Part shown: positions 18,991 through 27,934 of the stretch, piece by piece | Layout of the letters: each line of letters begins with the position of its first letter | Numbering within the stretch: the first letter of the stretch is position 1 | Assembly: GCA_023444055.1 (NCBI GenBank) | Contig: JAEZRV010000090.1 | Coordinates: 130,916 to 194,915 of the forward strand | DNA: 64,000 nucleotides | Source of the DNA: Bacillota bacterium | GTDB lineage: Bacteria; Bacillota; Clostridia; Acetivibrionales; DSM-1351 | Direction of reading: 5' to 3' | Translations under genes and position numbers: made by a program | Notes under the pieces: generated by a model | The model's input: the letters and a program-made list of their open reading frames with translations, nothing else | The model's database searches: none | What the model was told of the DNA's origin: nothing

Positions 18991-19032
18991 AAAGGGGATT
19001 TGTGTGAAGTTGCAACACAAATCCCCTTTTTA
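18991..19032. terminator. Strong hairpin terminator
   Basis: AAAGGGGATTTGTGT and its near-perfect complement flank an eight-base loop and end in a T run on the plus strand. The A run on the 5' side means it could also end minus-strand transcripts from the gene ending at 19146. Confidence 0.9.
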
Positions 19033-19145
19033 TGGAACATTTATTTACTATTCTACTCATTTCTGGCTTTATAAACTAGCGTAGGCATGTCCTTCGCTAA
19101 GGCTTGATGGATTGCTCTTATGCTACCTAATGCAACCTCCCTAAA

Positions 19146-20282
19146 CTACAGTTTTTCCATATAAGCATTAAATCTCTGTACTTCTAAATAGAAATCTAGT
19201 TTTGCCTTCAGATATTCAATATTAGCTTCCTCTGCAGCATCAATAACAGCATTAAGATCAGATTTACTCAAAAGACCATGCTTTAATTTTTCATTCGCTA
19301 CCTCAAGATCTTTATCACATATCTCTTTATTTAATTGCTTAATAGCTATTTCATCTTCTAGATTTAATATAGTATTGTTTTCTTGGTAAACATGTTTTTC
19401 TATATTAATAATTTCATCCTTAAGAGCATATTCTTGATTTAGCCTTGTATCTTCTAAGGTATCTAGCTCAACTGGATCCTCTCTGTTTGTATTTTCTTTT
19501 ACAATTTCAGCTTCAAGTTTAGCCTGCTCAATATTGAACTTAATATCTTTAATTTTATTGTTATTTTTCTGTCTATCTTCAATCACTGATTTAATATCTA
19601 TACTATCATAATCTGTATCTGGTACATCTATATCTTTAATTTGTATCTCATCCGTAATTTTTCTTCCTAATAAAGAATTAAGTGACATTTTTGAATTGTT
19701 TTCTTCTCTATTAAGCTGAACTAGCTCATTTTTTGCTCTTTTTATATCTAGCTCAATCTTAGTAACTGCACTTGCAACACTTCTACCCAATTTTACATCA
19801 TTTTTCTTTACTTTTAAATCTGCGTCTAATCTAGCTATCAACGCATTTTGATAGGATATTTGCTTCTCTAAGAAAAGCAGTTTAAAATAGTTCTCTGTTA
19901 TATTTAGCTTTATGTCTACTATCTCATTTTGTTTTTCATATTTCAAATTATCTAAGTCATTCTTTTTCTGTTCAGGATATAGAACTTGAATCTTTCTATT
20001 CTCTATAAAGTATAGATCGTTCGTTTTCTGTAGTTCTTTACCTGTCAAAACAGGTGCATCTTTTGAAGAAATGGCCTTATCATTGTACCGATAATAAATA
20101 TCAGTTGCATTTTTTATTTTCTCATCATATAGTTTTAAACTGCTGCTGTTTGATAACGCTGTATCTATTGCAGTCTGTAGGTTAAATTCACTGTTTGTTT
20201 CTGCTGCAAAAACAGAAGAATATTGAAATACCATTAAAATGGCCAATAACATTGTCATTTTAGTTTTAAGTTTATTTATCAT
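19146..20282 (-). CDS. TolC-family coiled-coil envelope protein (1)
   Basis: 378 residues with a signal peptide (hydrophobic 10-26, cleavage near VFAAET). The body is long amphipathic helices with the TolC/OEP repeat pattern: FNLQTAIDTALSNSSSLKLY at the N-terminus and DIKLNITENYFKLLFLEKQI, ALIARLDADLKVKKNDVKLG later; two halves are expected. TolC proteins form outer-membrane efflux channels in diderms, yet short TolC-like proteins also occur in monoderm clostridia with no known role. It sits next to a similar gene and S-layer genes, so a cell-surface or wall-spanning job is plausible. Function unknown. Confidence 0.7.
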   Translation of the reverse strand: MINKLKTKMTMLLAILMVFQYSSVFAAETNSEFNLQTAIDTALSNSSSLKLYDEKIKNATDIYYRYNDKAISSKDAPVLTGKELQKTNDLYFIENRKIQVLYPEQKKNDLDNLKYEKQNEIVDIKLNITENYFKLLFLEKQISYQNALIARLDADLKVKKNDVKLGRSVASAVTKIELDIKRAKNELVQLNREENNSKMSLNSLLGRKITDEIQIKDIDVPDTDYDSIDIKSVIEDRQKNNNKIKDIKFNIEQAKLEAEIVKENTNREDPVELDTLEDTRLNQEYALKDEIINIEKHVYQENNTILNLEDEIAIKQLNKEICDKDLEVANEKLKHGLLSKSDLNAVIDAAEEANIEYLKAKLDFYLEVQRFNAYMEKL

Positions 20283-20310
20283 TTAATAAACCTTCCTTTC
20301 ATAAATATGC

Positions 20311-20365
20311 TATGCCCAGCATTTCCAACAAAAACGTTAAGTCATCTTTGATAGAAATAGCATAA
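20311..20365 (-). repeat. Palindromic repeat, copy B
   Basis: Plus-strand ATGCCCAGCATTTC, ACAAAA and GATAGAAATAGCAT match copy A at 14075-14124 in order and spacing, with a slightly longer loop. Arms TATGC/GCATA and ATTTC/GAAAT pair around the same CCAG-type bulge. It lies in the 5' leader of the downstream TolC-like gene, whose own AAGGAAGG site is intact between the repeat and its ATG. Confidence 0.7.
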
Positions 20366-20414
20366 GGCGTTATAAAATGCTGATTTCTAATACTTTTAAT
20401 TAGTTTTGCCTCGT

Positions 20415-21698
20415 CTAACCAATATCATTTATCAAATTATCCTTAATAGCCATTCCAAGCTTTGATGCTTGTTGCAAATTTGCAATCGATGAATTATAAG
20501 CTCTGACTGCATCATCGTAGGCTGATAAAGCTGATAATTTAACAATCTCTTTACTTTTTACATCAGTTTCACTTATCAAATGCTTTTTATACCTCTCAGT
20601 TATTATTCTATACTGTTCGTTTTCATAGTTTAGTTTGTCTTTACATATATCAACTTGTTCTTTCTTATACTTTGCGTCAATATATGCATCATTTATATCT
20701 TTCAAAACTGATTCATTGCTAGTAATTATTGTTAACTCTGCCTCTTTAATTCCCTGTTCGGCTATATTTTTCTTTAACTGTGCATTTATATTCCACGGAT
20801 TTTCAGAGAAGGCTTCATTTGCAATAAATAAATCGTTCTTACACACCCAGTAATCTATTTTAGCTGAAATGATTTCATTTCTATTGATTTGAGCTCTGTT
20901 TAAATATGTATCATAAGACTCAAATGTTTCAATCCTAGTCTTGCTATAATCCGTAATAACCAATTCGCTGCTTATTGGAATTCCTGTTAATTTCTTTAAG
21001 TCCATCTGAAGATTATCAATAGTACGAGTCAACTTTTTCAGTTCTAATTTTTTAATTTGTAACTGCTTATAAGTAGTATCCATTGAAACTCTAGATATCT
21101 GTCCAGCATCGAACCTGCTTTTTTGTTGTTTATAAATTTTGTCTTGCAATTCAATTGTCTTATTTAAAATTTGAAGTTGACTTTTCGCAGATAGTATATT
21201 ATCATATAGCAACCTAGTTTGCTGTTTTATAGTAGCTTCTACTATCTGATTACTAAGGCTTAGTTTCATTACGTTTGCCCACATAGAATAATGAGGAAAT
21301 CTACTGGGATTAATGTATTTTGTAATATCTTCTTTCCCACTAAAATACACTGTATCTCCATACATCGTATATAGAATATACAATTTAGCATACTCTTGGC
21401 TGGTCATCGGACCACCATTTTTTAGACTGTTATACAAACTATTAATGCTTTGCTCAGTATCCGAAATAACAAATTCACCTTCATTGTAAGTATACTTATT
21501 ATTTTTTATTAAGCTTTTTATTGTTCTGTTAGTTTGATTAATTCTATTCTCATTTCGTACTGCTTTTTCCTGAACCACTTCAAGCGATAGAACAATAGGC
21601 TCTGTTTTTTCTTCTTTTGCATCTGCCAAAAATGGATTAAACAAGTTTGCTACTGCAAAAGAGAATAACAGCAGTACAACTAACTTCGTTTTCCGCAT
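20415..21698 (-). CDS. TolC-family coiled-coil envelope protein (2)
   Basis: 427 residues with a signal peptide (residues 5-27, cleavage near ADAKEE). Helical repeats carry the TolC-like heptads (ILNKTIELQDKIYKQQKSRF, DAGQISRVSMDTTYKQLQIK, LKKLTGIPISSELVI) and a later matching half (ITERYKKHLISETDVKSKEI). A central insertion (about 75-140) with YAKLYILYTMYGDTVYFSG is not typical. GGAGGA lies 12 bases before the ATG. It is a diverged paralogue of the next gene downstream and may be co-transcribed with it, across a 132-base gap that holds repeat copy B. Confidence 0.7.
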   Translation of the reverse strand: MRKTKLVVLLLFSFAVANLFNPFLADAKEEKTEPIVLSLEVVQEKAVRNENRINQTNRTIKSLIKNNKYTYNEGEFVISDTEQSINSLYNSLKNGGPMTSQEYAKLYILYTMYGDTVYFSGKEDITKYINPSRFPHYSMWANVMKLSLSNQIVEATIKQQTRLLYDNILSAKSQLQILNKTIELQDKIYKQQKSRFDAGQISRVSMDTTYKQLQIKKLELKKLTRTIDNLQMDLKKLTGIPISSELVITDYSKTRIETFESYDTYLNRAQINRNEIISAKIDYWVCKNDLFIANEAFSENPWNINAQLKKNIAEQGIKEAELTIITSNESVLKDINDAYIDAKYKKEQVDICKDKLNYENEQYRIITERYKKHLISETDVKSKEIVKLSALSAYDDAVRAYNSSIANLQQASKLGMAIKDNLINDIG

Positions 21699-21920
21699 AT
21701 GTTTTACATTCCTCCTACCTTATCCAAATTGATACTACTCCTTTAGCAATACGTTATTCCACTGAATACTATCAAATAAGATTTTTATTATACTAGACTC
21801 AACTTTCACAGTATTCTTACTGTTTGCTGATAGAACAGAAATTGCTCACCTAAGTTAAAAAGGAAACTTATCCTGTAATATCCACCCAACCACAGATATA
21901 TGCAGGAAAGTTTGATTATT

Positions 21921-22020
21921 AAAAAGGGGTTGTCCAAAATAACTCTCAACTACATTATCTATATTATAGGTTAAAAAACCAGATATTTAATATAATTTTT
22001 AGATATTTGAAACAGCCCCT
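21921..22020. repeat. 100-bp element with imperfect inverted ends
   Basis: The ends read AAGGGGTTGTCC on the plus strand and AGGGGCTGTTTC on the minus strand, an imperfect terminal inverted repeat around an AT-rich centre. On the minus strand the distal arm ends in a T run, so it could end transcripts of the SLH gene that stops at 22133. It may be a small insertion-sequence remnant or an ordinary terminator. Nothing else was recognised in the 434-base gap 21699-22132. Confidence 0.45.
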
Positions 22021-22132
22021 ATGTTTTAAATTCTGAACTTATCAATGAAACTAATATTTAGTCTTGGATTTCATTTGACACCCTATTTAATCATAGCATC
22101 ATTAACAACTTACTTAAAACACATTAAATACA

Positions 22133-24394
22133 CTACTTTCCTTTTACAATTTTTACTTTGTCTATATCACTACCTGTTTTCATATTTCCGGCAAAGTCTA
22201 ATATATCACTATATGCAAAAACATATTCCTTTTCTAAATCTAATTTGTCAAATCTAAAAACTAACGTCATATCATCAAAATATGTTATTGCAATAGGTAT
22301 CCTTTTGTAGAACTTACCTTGATCTATATATTCTATACTGTAATTTTGAGGCTTTAAATTCGCCTGCTCAGTTGAAATTTCTCTATTAAAAGTAACCTTA
22401 ACTGTGTCTTTTCCAACTATCTTTGCCTCACTAACTTTTAATTCAACATCAAGAGATTCATCAACAAATACTGTTTCATTAATTGAATTTAATATATTTA
22501 CTCCCATATTATCTTTCATACTTCTAAGTACCACAATATCAAATGGCGTATTATCAACAAAATAGTCATCTTTTTTCAGAAATAATTGTACACTTTTTTG
22601 ATCAGCATTTATAAATTTAACTCTCCCCGGATTAACAAATTTTTTCGTTGACATGTTAATTACCTGATAGTTAAATATGCTTAATCCTGTATCATAGTTA
22701 ATTGGTCTATTAAAAGTGACATTTACTGCACCTGCGTTTATAACTTTAAGAGATTCAATAGCCAAATCTTCAGGAATTGTATAGTATCCGCTGAAACTAT
22801 ATGATTTCTCTTCAATTGAAAATTGCTTAGTTGAATCTTGAATACAATTAATCATAATATTATAAGTGGCTGTTACATCAAATGCAGTTTTTAGTGTTAA
22901 TATTACACTTTTACCAGTTGAAAAATGGCCTCTAACCAGTTCTGCTTTTTCGACCTCTATAGGGTTATTCTTGCTATTTTTAACACTATAACTATATACC
23001 TGCTCAGCTCTTAATGGATGAATTTGCCTATTAAAATCTAGTTGTATACTCCTTCCACTTATTGCTGTAATTTTCTCAAGTATAAGTGAAGAAGCTGGCA
23101 TATCCTTTCCAATGAATGAAGAACTGTCCCCTTCCCCATCACCTAAATTAGTACCATAAGCTCCTACTAACTCACCTGATATCTTAAGTGTGTATTCCTG
23201 GTTATCTGAAAAGCTTTTTCCAACTAATATAATAGATGCAACATTCTTTCCACCAGCATAACTTATTTTAAGCAAATCTCCATTTGCAAACAGCTCTCCA
23301 TTTTGATATATCTCATAATAAGGTGCAAACTCAACATTCTCGTTTATTGGTTGTGTAAAATATGCATAAATTTCATTATTTCCTATTTGCTCTATTTTAC
23401 TGATTTTAAACAAATCAGATTCAACTTCAACTACAGTATATCCATTAAATGTTCCTGTCAATTCACTGGATACATTTCCTTCAAGATCTTCAGCATTTAT
23501 AATCTCAACCTTGTATACTTTATTTGGTAATTGAGTATTCGTTTCTAATTCGATCTGAGTGCCTAAATGAGCCACAATAGATACTGTTAAATTATTATTT
23601 TCATTATTCTCTTCATATATTTTAATATTCTTTGCATCTATTGAATTAATAGTTTCATTGAATTTAACGATTATTTTTCTTCCATTTACAGGCGAAATTT
23701 CCTGAATTTTTGTTGCAACTGTATCGACAAGAATGCCCGATGATAATGCAACATCTCTGTTAATTGCACCACTTTCAATTAATGATTGAAGTAAAGTCTT
23801 ATTATCTCCTTTTAACTTTAAGTTTAGCGCTCGATACATTGCAGTCGTTGCTTGTCCTCTTGTGTATACGGTGCCATCATCTCTTGTTTTAGTAAAATAT
23901 AACTGATCATTTACTAGTCCTACATCGTATGCTGTCTTAAATACATTGTCATTCCACTTAATATCATCTGTTCCAGTGTATTTTAAAAGCTTTAAGAGCA
24001 TTACAAGAAATGCCTGTTCAGTAAGATTGTCTTTTGAACCAAACTTTCCATCATATCCATCAATTATGTCATTTATATAACAGAAGCCAACATATGGTGC
24101 AAACCAGTCAGATTTCTTAACATCACTAAACACTGTCTTTGCCAGTTCATCATTATTTTCCTTGACATATGTATCCATACCCATAAGCTTGGTAATAAAG
24201 GTCGCTGCTTCGGTCCTTTTTAAACTACCGTCAAGATTATAATTTCCTTTACCATCTCCTGCAATTACACCTATCTTATTAAGCTTGTCTGCTGTAAGTT
24301 GCAAATCTGAATTAACCTCTGCAAATGCCGCTGTTACGCTCGATAGCATAATACCTACTGAAATCACTACTGCTGCTATTTTTCTTATGTACAT
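22133..24394 (-). CDS. SLH-domain surface protein with Ig-like repeats
   Basis: 753 residues. Signal peptide 1-26. Three S-layer-homology modules follow (about 30-190: LKRTEAATFITKLMGM, FSDVKKSDWFAPYVGFCYIN, YTRGQATTAMYRALNLKL); SLH domains bind pyruvylated secondary cell-wall polymer. Residues about 225-750 hold four to five bacterial Ig-like (SbsA/Big5-type) domains with recurring KIQEISPVNGRKIIVKFNE and AGAVNVTFNRPI strands. The protein is a candidate minor S-layer or scaffold component. GAGGAGGG lies eight bases before its ATG. It precedes the TolC-like genes in the same direction. Confidence 0.88.
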   Translation of the reverse strand: MYIRKIAAVVISVGIMLSSVTAAFAEVNSDLQLTADKLNKIGVIAGDGKGNYNLDGSLKRTEAATFITKLMGMDTYVKENNDELAKTVFSDVKKSDWFAPYVGFCYINDIIDGYDGKFGSKDNLTEQAFLVMLLKLLKYTGTDDIKWNDNVFKTAYDVGLVNDQLYFTKTRDDGTVYTRGQATTAMYRALNLKLKGDNKTLLQSLIESGAINRDVALSSGILVDTVATKIQEISPVNGRKIIVKFNETINSIDAKNIKIYEENNENNNLTVSIVAHLGTQIELETNTQLPNKVYKVEIINAEDLEGNVSSELTGTFNGYTVVEVESDLFKISKIEQIGNNEIYAYFTQPINENVEFAPYYEIYQNGELFANGDLLKISYAGGKNVASIILVGKSFSDNQEYTLKISGELVGAYGTNLGDGEGDSSSFIGKDMPASSLILEKITAISGRSIQLDFNRQIHPLRAEQVYSYSVKNSKNNPIEVEKAELVRGHFSTGKSVILTLKTAFDVTATYNIMINCIQDSTKQFSIEEKSYSFSGYYTIPEDLAIESLKVINAGAVNVTFNRPINYDTGLSIFNYQVINMSTKKFVNPGRVKFINADQKSVQLFLKKDDYFVDNTPFDIVVLRSMKDNMGVNILNSINETVFVDESLDVELKVSEAKIVGKDTVKVTFNREISTEQANLKPQNYSIEYIDQGKFYKRIPIAITYFDDMTLVFRFDKLDLEKEYVFAYSDILDFAGNMKTGSDIDKVKIVKGK

Positions 24395-24472
24395 TATTGA
24401 ACCCTCCTCTAATATATACGTAAGTTTTTATCTTTTGTCTTAATAATACCATACTTTTTATAAATTATATAT

Positions 24473-24505
24473 AAAAAAGACTGAGACAAAGTCTCAGTCT
24501 TTTTT
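24473..24505. terminator. Bidirectional hairpin terminator
   Basis: AAAAAAGACTGAGAC, a three-base loop and GTCTCAGTCTTTTTT. It lies just downstream of the 24526-27612 S-layer gene on the minus strand; the stem is perfect. Confidence 0.93.
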
Positions 24506-24525
24506 GTTAGTAACAAACTATCAAA

Positions 24526-27500
24526 TTATTCTCCTAATGGCATAGCTCTTACTGTCCAAGTAGAACCTGAAGCAAGTGCATTATTGTTAGTATCTGTGAT
24601 ATTGTATACTTGAGTTACAGTTGGGTATGAAGTAACACTGTCATCAGCCTCAACATCCAAGAATATTACATTATCATTATCACCAATTAAACCTATACCC
24701 TTTACACTATATCCTTTAACAGTAAATGAAAGTACTGAGAGTGTAGCAAATTCAATCTCTTCAGAACATTCTATAAATATGTAACCTCTAGCACCTTTAG
24801 CTTGCTTACCAGTCATTGATGTATAAACAAGTGCTACATCTTCTGTTTCAGACTTACCGTCGTGGTTATACTTTAGAACTTCAGGAGCAGTTTTATCTTC
24901 AATAGCTATTTTAGCACCAGCTACTAGCTTAGTACCTGATACTGACTCTGAACCTGTTGTAGCATTAGTTTCTATAGATACAACTTTAATTACTTTATCA
25001 ACATCAGTGTAAGTAACATCAGTTATTAGGTCTTTATTAAGAACTAATATTACTTCTGTGTTACCATCATCATTAACTACTTGTGACTCAACAGATGCAG
25101 TTCTAAGTGCACTCTGAGAAACATTATCTAAAGCAAATACGATATCATTATTATTAAATGATTTTATCTGTGTATTGAATGTAACCTTAACCTTGTTTTT
25201 AGCAATTAACTTAGCGTTTGAAACTACAACTGATTCACCTGCGATTTTTGAAACTATTTTTGAATCAACTGAATCGCCTAATCTCTTACCAGCTAAGTCC
25301 ATGATTGGTGCAATTTTTACACTTGGTGCATAAGAAGCAGTAATTGCTTTATCCAAATCAATACAAATTTTTCTGTCAGATACCTTGGTAACCTTATCGT
25401 CATCACCTAATGTAACATATGGAAGGTTACCACCTTCAACAGCTGGTGGAGTAGTATTAACCATGTAGTTAACTTTATCAAGCATCTGTGACTCATTCAT
25501 AGGTTCAGTAAATGTGATGTAAATCTTACCTTCTCCGTTTACTGCGTAGCACTGATTCTTAGCACTATCACCGTTAGCATATACAGCATCTTTTACTTGA
25601 GGTGCTGTATTGTCGCCAGTAGTAAATGTGTAGGTAAACTCCTTAGTTGACTTATTTCCAACTGTATCTTCAGCTTTCTTAATAGTTACTATGTACTCAG
25701 TATTATCTTCTAACTTATCATCTGGGAATAATGTAACAGTATTTTCTTTATCATCTGTCTCATCCTCATATTTTGCAGTAAATGATAAAGTATCAGTACC
25801 AGATACTTTCTTAATTGTATAGTTATCTGTAACTACTGCTTCTGCTGAGTCAAGTTCTTCATCAAAAGTCAAGAAAATCTTTACGTTTGTTTCGAAGTCT
25901 CCGTTAGAGAATGTAGGTGCAGTTTCATCAATTACGATTTCTGTTGATAAAGTCTGGTCTGGAACTTTAATTCCATATCCGTCTACTAATTTATTTGCAT
26001 CATCAGAAGTGTCATTTACTAAGAAAAGCTTAACAGCTCCTTGTGGCAATGGATGATCCTCTGCAGAACCCTCTCCATCTCCATCATCAAATACGAATTT
26101 AATTTCATTTACATATTTGCTGTCAGTGCTTTTTGTTACAACATATATAGAATTCTTAACTGAGTGGTATAACTTAACATTTGTAGCCTTAACAGGTTTT
26201 GTGAATGCAAGTGTTACAAAGTCACTTTTAGCTTCTTTAACAGTTACAACTGATACTTCAGTATTTTTTACGTAGTTAAATGTTGAACTTGCCTTGAATA
26301 CAGCATATCCAGCGTAGTCAACAATTGCATCAGCCTTATCAGCACCAGCATTGTTTACAGTAACAACTATTGGTCCTTCAATTAAGTTTGTTCCAAGAGT
26401 CAAGTTAATAACATTGTTATCTAATTCAGCACTCTGAACGAAATATTCATATGTTCCACTTACAACTTTGAAGTTTCCATTAGCAATTACATTGTCAGTT
26501 CCTTTGTCATAAACAGGTTCTGAGAATGTAAGTTTAATATTTCTTTCACCAGTATGATCAGCCTTTGTTACTGTAGGAATCAATCCATCTTGTACTAAGA
26601 TCTTTTCAGTTGTAGAATTCTTAGCTAATTTAGCACCGCTCTTAGCTTTGATTTCTTTCTTAACTACTACTTTTGCTTCACTTGAATTTGTTAACTTATC
26701 AGCAATATTTTTATTCAAAGTAATAGTAACAGTTTTTCCATCATCACCTAATACAGCACTATCTTCACCAAGAGTTATTGCTGATGAAGAACCGTTGTCG
26801 TATACTTCATAGAAAGTTTCAGTTTGAGCTGAATCTTTATTCATTTCTTGATTAAATACAATTTCTAACTGCTTTGTGTTTAAAGCTTTAACTGATTCAA
26901 CAGCTACATCAGTAGTTACAACATCATCAACTAATAATCCTGCTTTTTCAGCTTTAGCTTTTAGATCAGCATTGTCACCAACGATATCAGCGATAACTGT
27001 TTTACCATTAGCTTTTTCTGCAGTAAGAGTAGCATACATAACACCTACTGCATCATCTCTAGTTAAGTCACCAGTTATAGCAGCATCAACCTTGCTTCCT
27101 TTAGTTTCTGCTAGCTGAGCAACTGATACTTTGTAATCTGCAACAGTATAACCCATTTGTTTGAGCATGAATGTAGCAAATCTAGCAGCTGTAACAGTAT
27201 CCTTAGCTCCCGCAAATAATTTGTCACCATCTGGTGAACCAGTTATAATCTCTTTTGATGCTGAATAAGCAACTACGTTCTTAGCATACTCTGATATGCT
27301 AGCAGCATCATCAAACTTAGCTAATGCTTCTGCTACTTGGTCAGCTGTTAATGCATTAGCAGCATCGTTATATCCAAATAGCTTTGATAAAAATATTAAT
27401 GAATCCTGTGTAGTCAATGCATCTTCTAGTCCTACTTTAGGATCATTTGCATCTTGACCTGTATAAAGACCAAGGTCTTTCAATGTTGCAGCTTTGTCAG

Positions 27501-27612
27501 CATTTGCTACAGTAGCTGTAGTAGTTGCGTCATCTGCAAATACAGCAGTCATAGAAGTAAGCACTAATGCTACTGCTAAAACAGCTGCGGTTAACTTTCT
27601 GAGATTTCTCAT
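24526..27612 (-). CDS. Large S-layer protein, SLH plus Ig-like domains (paralogue 1)
   Basis: 1,028 residues, low in aromatic residues and rich in Ala, Val, Thr, Asp and Lys. Signal peptide 1-26 (cleavage near VFADDA). N-terminal SLH-like modules (about 35-210: ATLKDLGLYTGQ, AARFATFMLKQMGY, LTRDDAVGVMYATL) anchor it to the wall. The rest is a chain of Ig-like domains with LTFSEPVYDKGTD, LAFTKPVKATNV and FTEPMNESQMLDKVNYMV strands. It shares long stretches with the adjacent 27935-30964 gene, including the C-terminal LASGSTWTVR, so the pair arose by tandem duplication. A near-consensus promoter and 165-base leader suggest high expression. Probably a structural S-layer protein. Confidence 0.9.
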   Translation of the reverse strand: MRNLRKLTAAVLAVALVLTSMTAVFADDATTTATVANADKAATLKDLGLYTGQDANDPKVGLEDALTTQDSLIFLSKLFGYNDAANALTADQVAEALAKFDDAASISEYAKNVVAYSASKEIITGSPDGDKLFAGAKDTVTAARFATFMLKQMGYTVADYKVSVAQLAETKGSKVDAAITGDLTRDDAVGVMYATLTAEKANGKTVIADIVGDNADLKAKAEKAGLLVDDVVTTDVAVESVKALNTKQLEIVFNQEMNKDSAQTETFYEVYDNGSSSAITLGEDSAVLGDDGKTVTITLNKNIADKLTNSSEAKVVVKKEIKAKSGAKLAKNSTTEKILVQDGLIPTVTKADHTGERNIKLTFSEPVYDKGTDNVIANGNFKVVSGTYEYFVQSAELDNNVINLTLGTNLIEGPIVVTVNNAGADKADAIVDYAGYAVFKASSTFNYVKNTEVSVVTVKEAKSDFVTLAFTKPVKATNVKLYHSVKNSIYVVTKSTDSKYVNEIKFVFDDGDGEGSAEDHPLPQGAVKLFLVNDTSDDANKLVDGYGIKVPDQTLSTEIVIDETAPTFSNGDFETNVKIFLTFDEELDSAEAVVTDNYTIKKVSGTDTLSFTAKYEDETDDKENTVTLFPDDKLEDNTEYIVTIKKAEDTVGNKSTKEFTYTFTTGDNTAPQVKDAVYANGDSAKNQCYAVNGEGKIYITFTEPMNESQMLDKVNYMVNTTPPAVEGGNLPYVTLGDDDKVTKVSDRKICIDLDKAITASYAPSVKIAPIMDLAGKRLGDSVDSKIVSKIAGESVVVSNAKLIAKNKVKVTFNTQIKSFNNNDIVFALDNVSQSALRTASVESQVVNDDGNTEVILVLNKDLITDVTYTDVDKVIKVVSIETNATTGSESVSGTKLVAGAKIAIEDKTAPEVLKYNHDGKSETEDVALVYTSMTGKQAKGARGYIFIECSEEIEFATLSVLSFTVKGYSVKGIGLIGDNDNVIFLDVEADDSVTSYPTVTQVYNITDTNNNALASGSTWTVRAMPLGE

Positions 27613-27776
27613 GTTCTCAAATCCTCCTTGTGTATTTTGTAGCGGGTGGGCTATGTAAATCTAGAGTAGGCTACGCCTCATCCCACGTATATAGCCCAAC
27701 TCATAAAACCAATTTTTCAAGAATCAGTACATCTAACTCTAGTTTGGCTAAATTTACCTATCTTGATTCATTAGTT

Positions 27777-27805
27777 ATTATATCACCCGTATTTTTTACA
27801 GTCAA
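27777..27805 (-). promoter_or_regulatory. Near-consensus promoter for S-layer paralogue 1
   Basis: TTGACT (27800-27805), 17 bases, TATAAT (27777-27782) on the minus strand. A leader of about 155-165 bases runs to the ATG at 27612 and can form a stem from GGGCTAT with ATAGCCC, enclosing a smaller AGGCGTAGCCT hairpin, before the AAGGAGG site. Confidence 0.8.
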
Positions 27806-27845
27806 CAAAGGCTTTTTAAGTGTAAAGAATTTGTAACAGAATTGC

Positions 27846-27880
27846 AACAAAGCAGGCGTGTTAACCACGCCTGCTTTGTT
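27846..27880. terminator. Hairpin terminator after S-layer paralogue 2
   Basis: AACAAAGCAGGCGTG and CACGCCTGCTTTGTT around a five-base loop, a perfect 15-bp stem between the two S-layer genes. It lies just downstream of the gene ending at 27935. Confidence 0.9.
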
Positions 27881-27934
27881 GTTATTTCCTTACTTCTTTT
27901 CATTTATTATTTCAATTACTTTTGTTACTATTTA

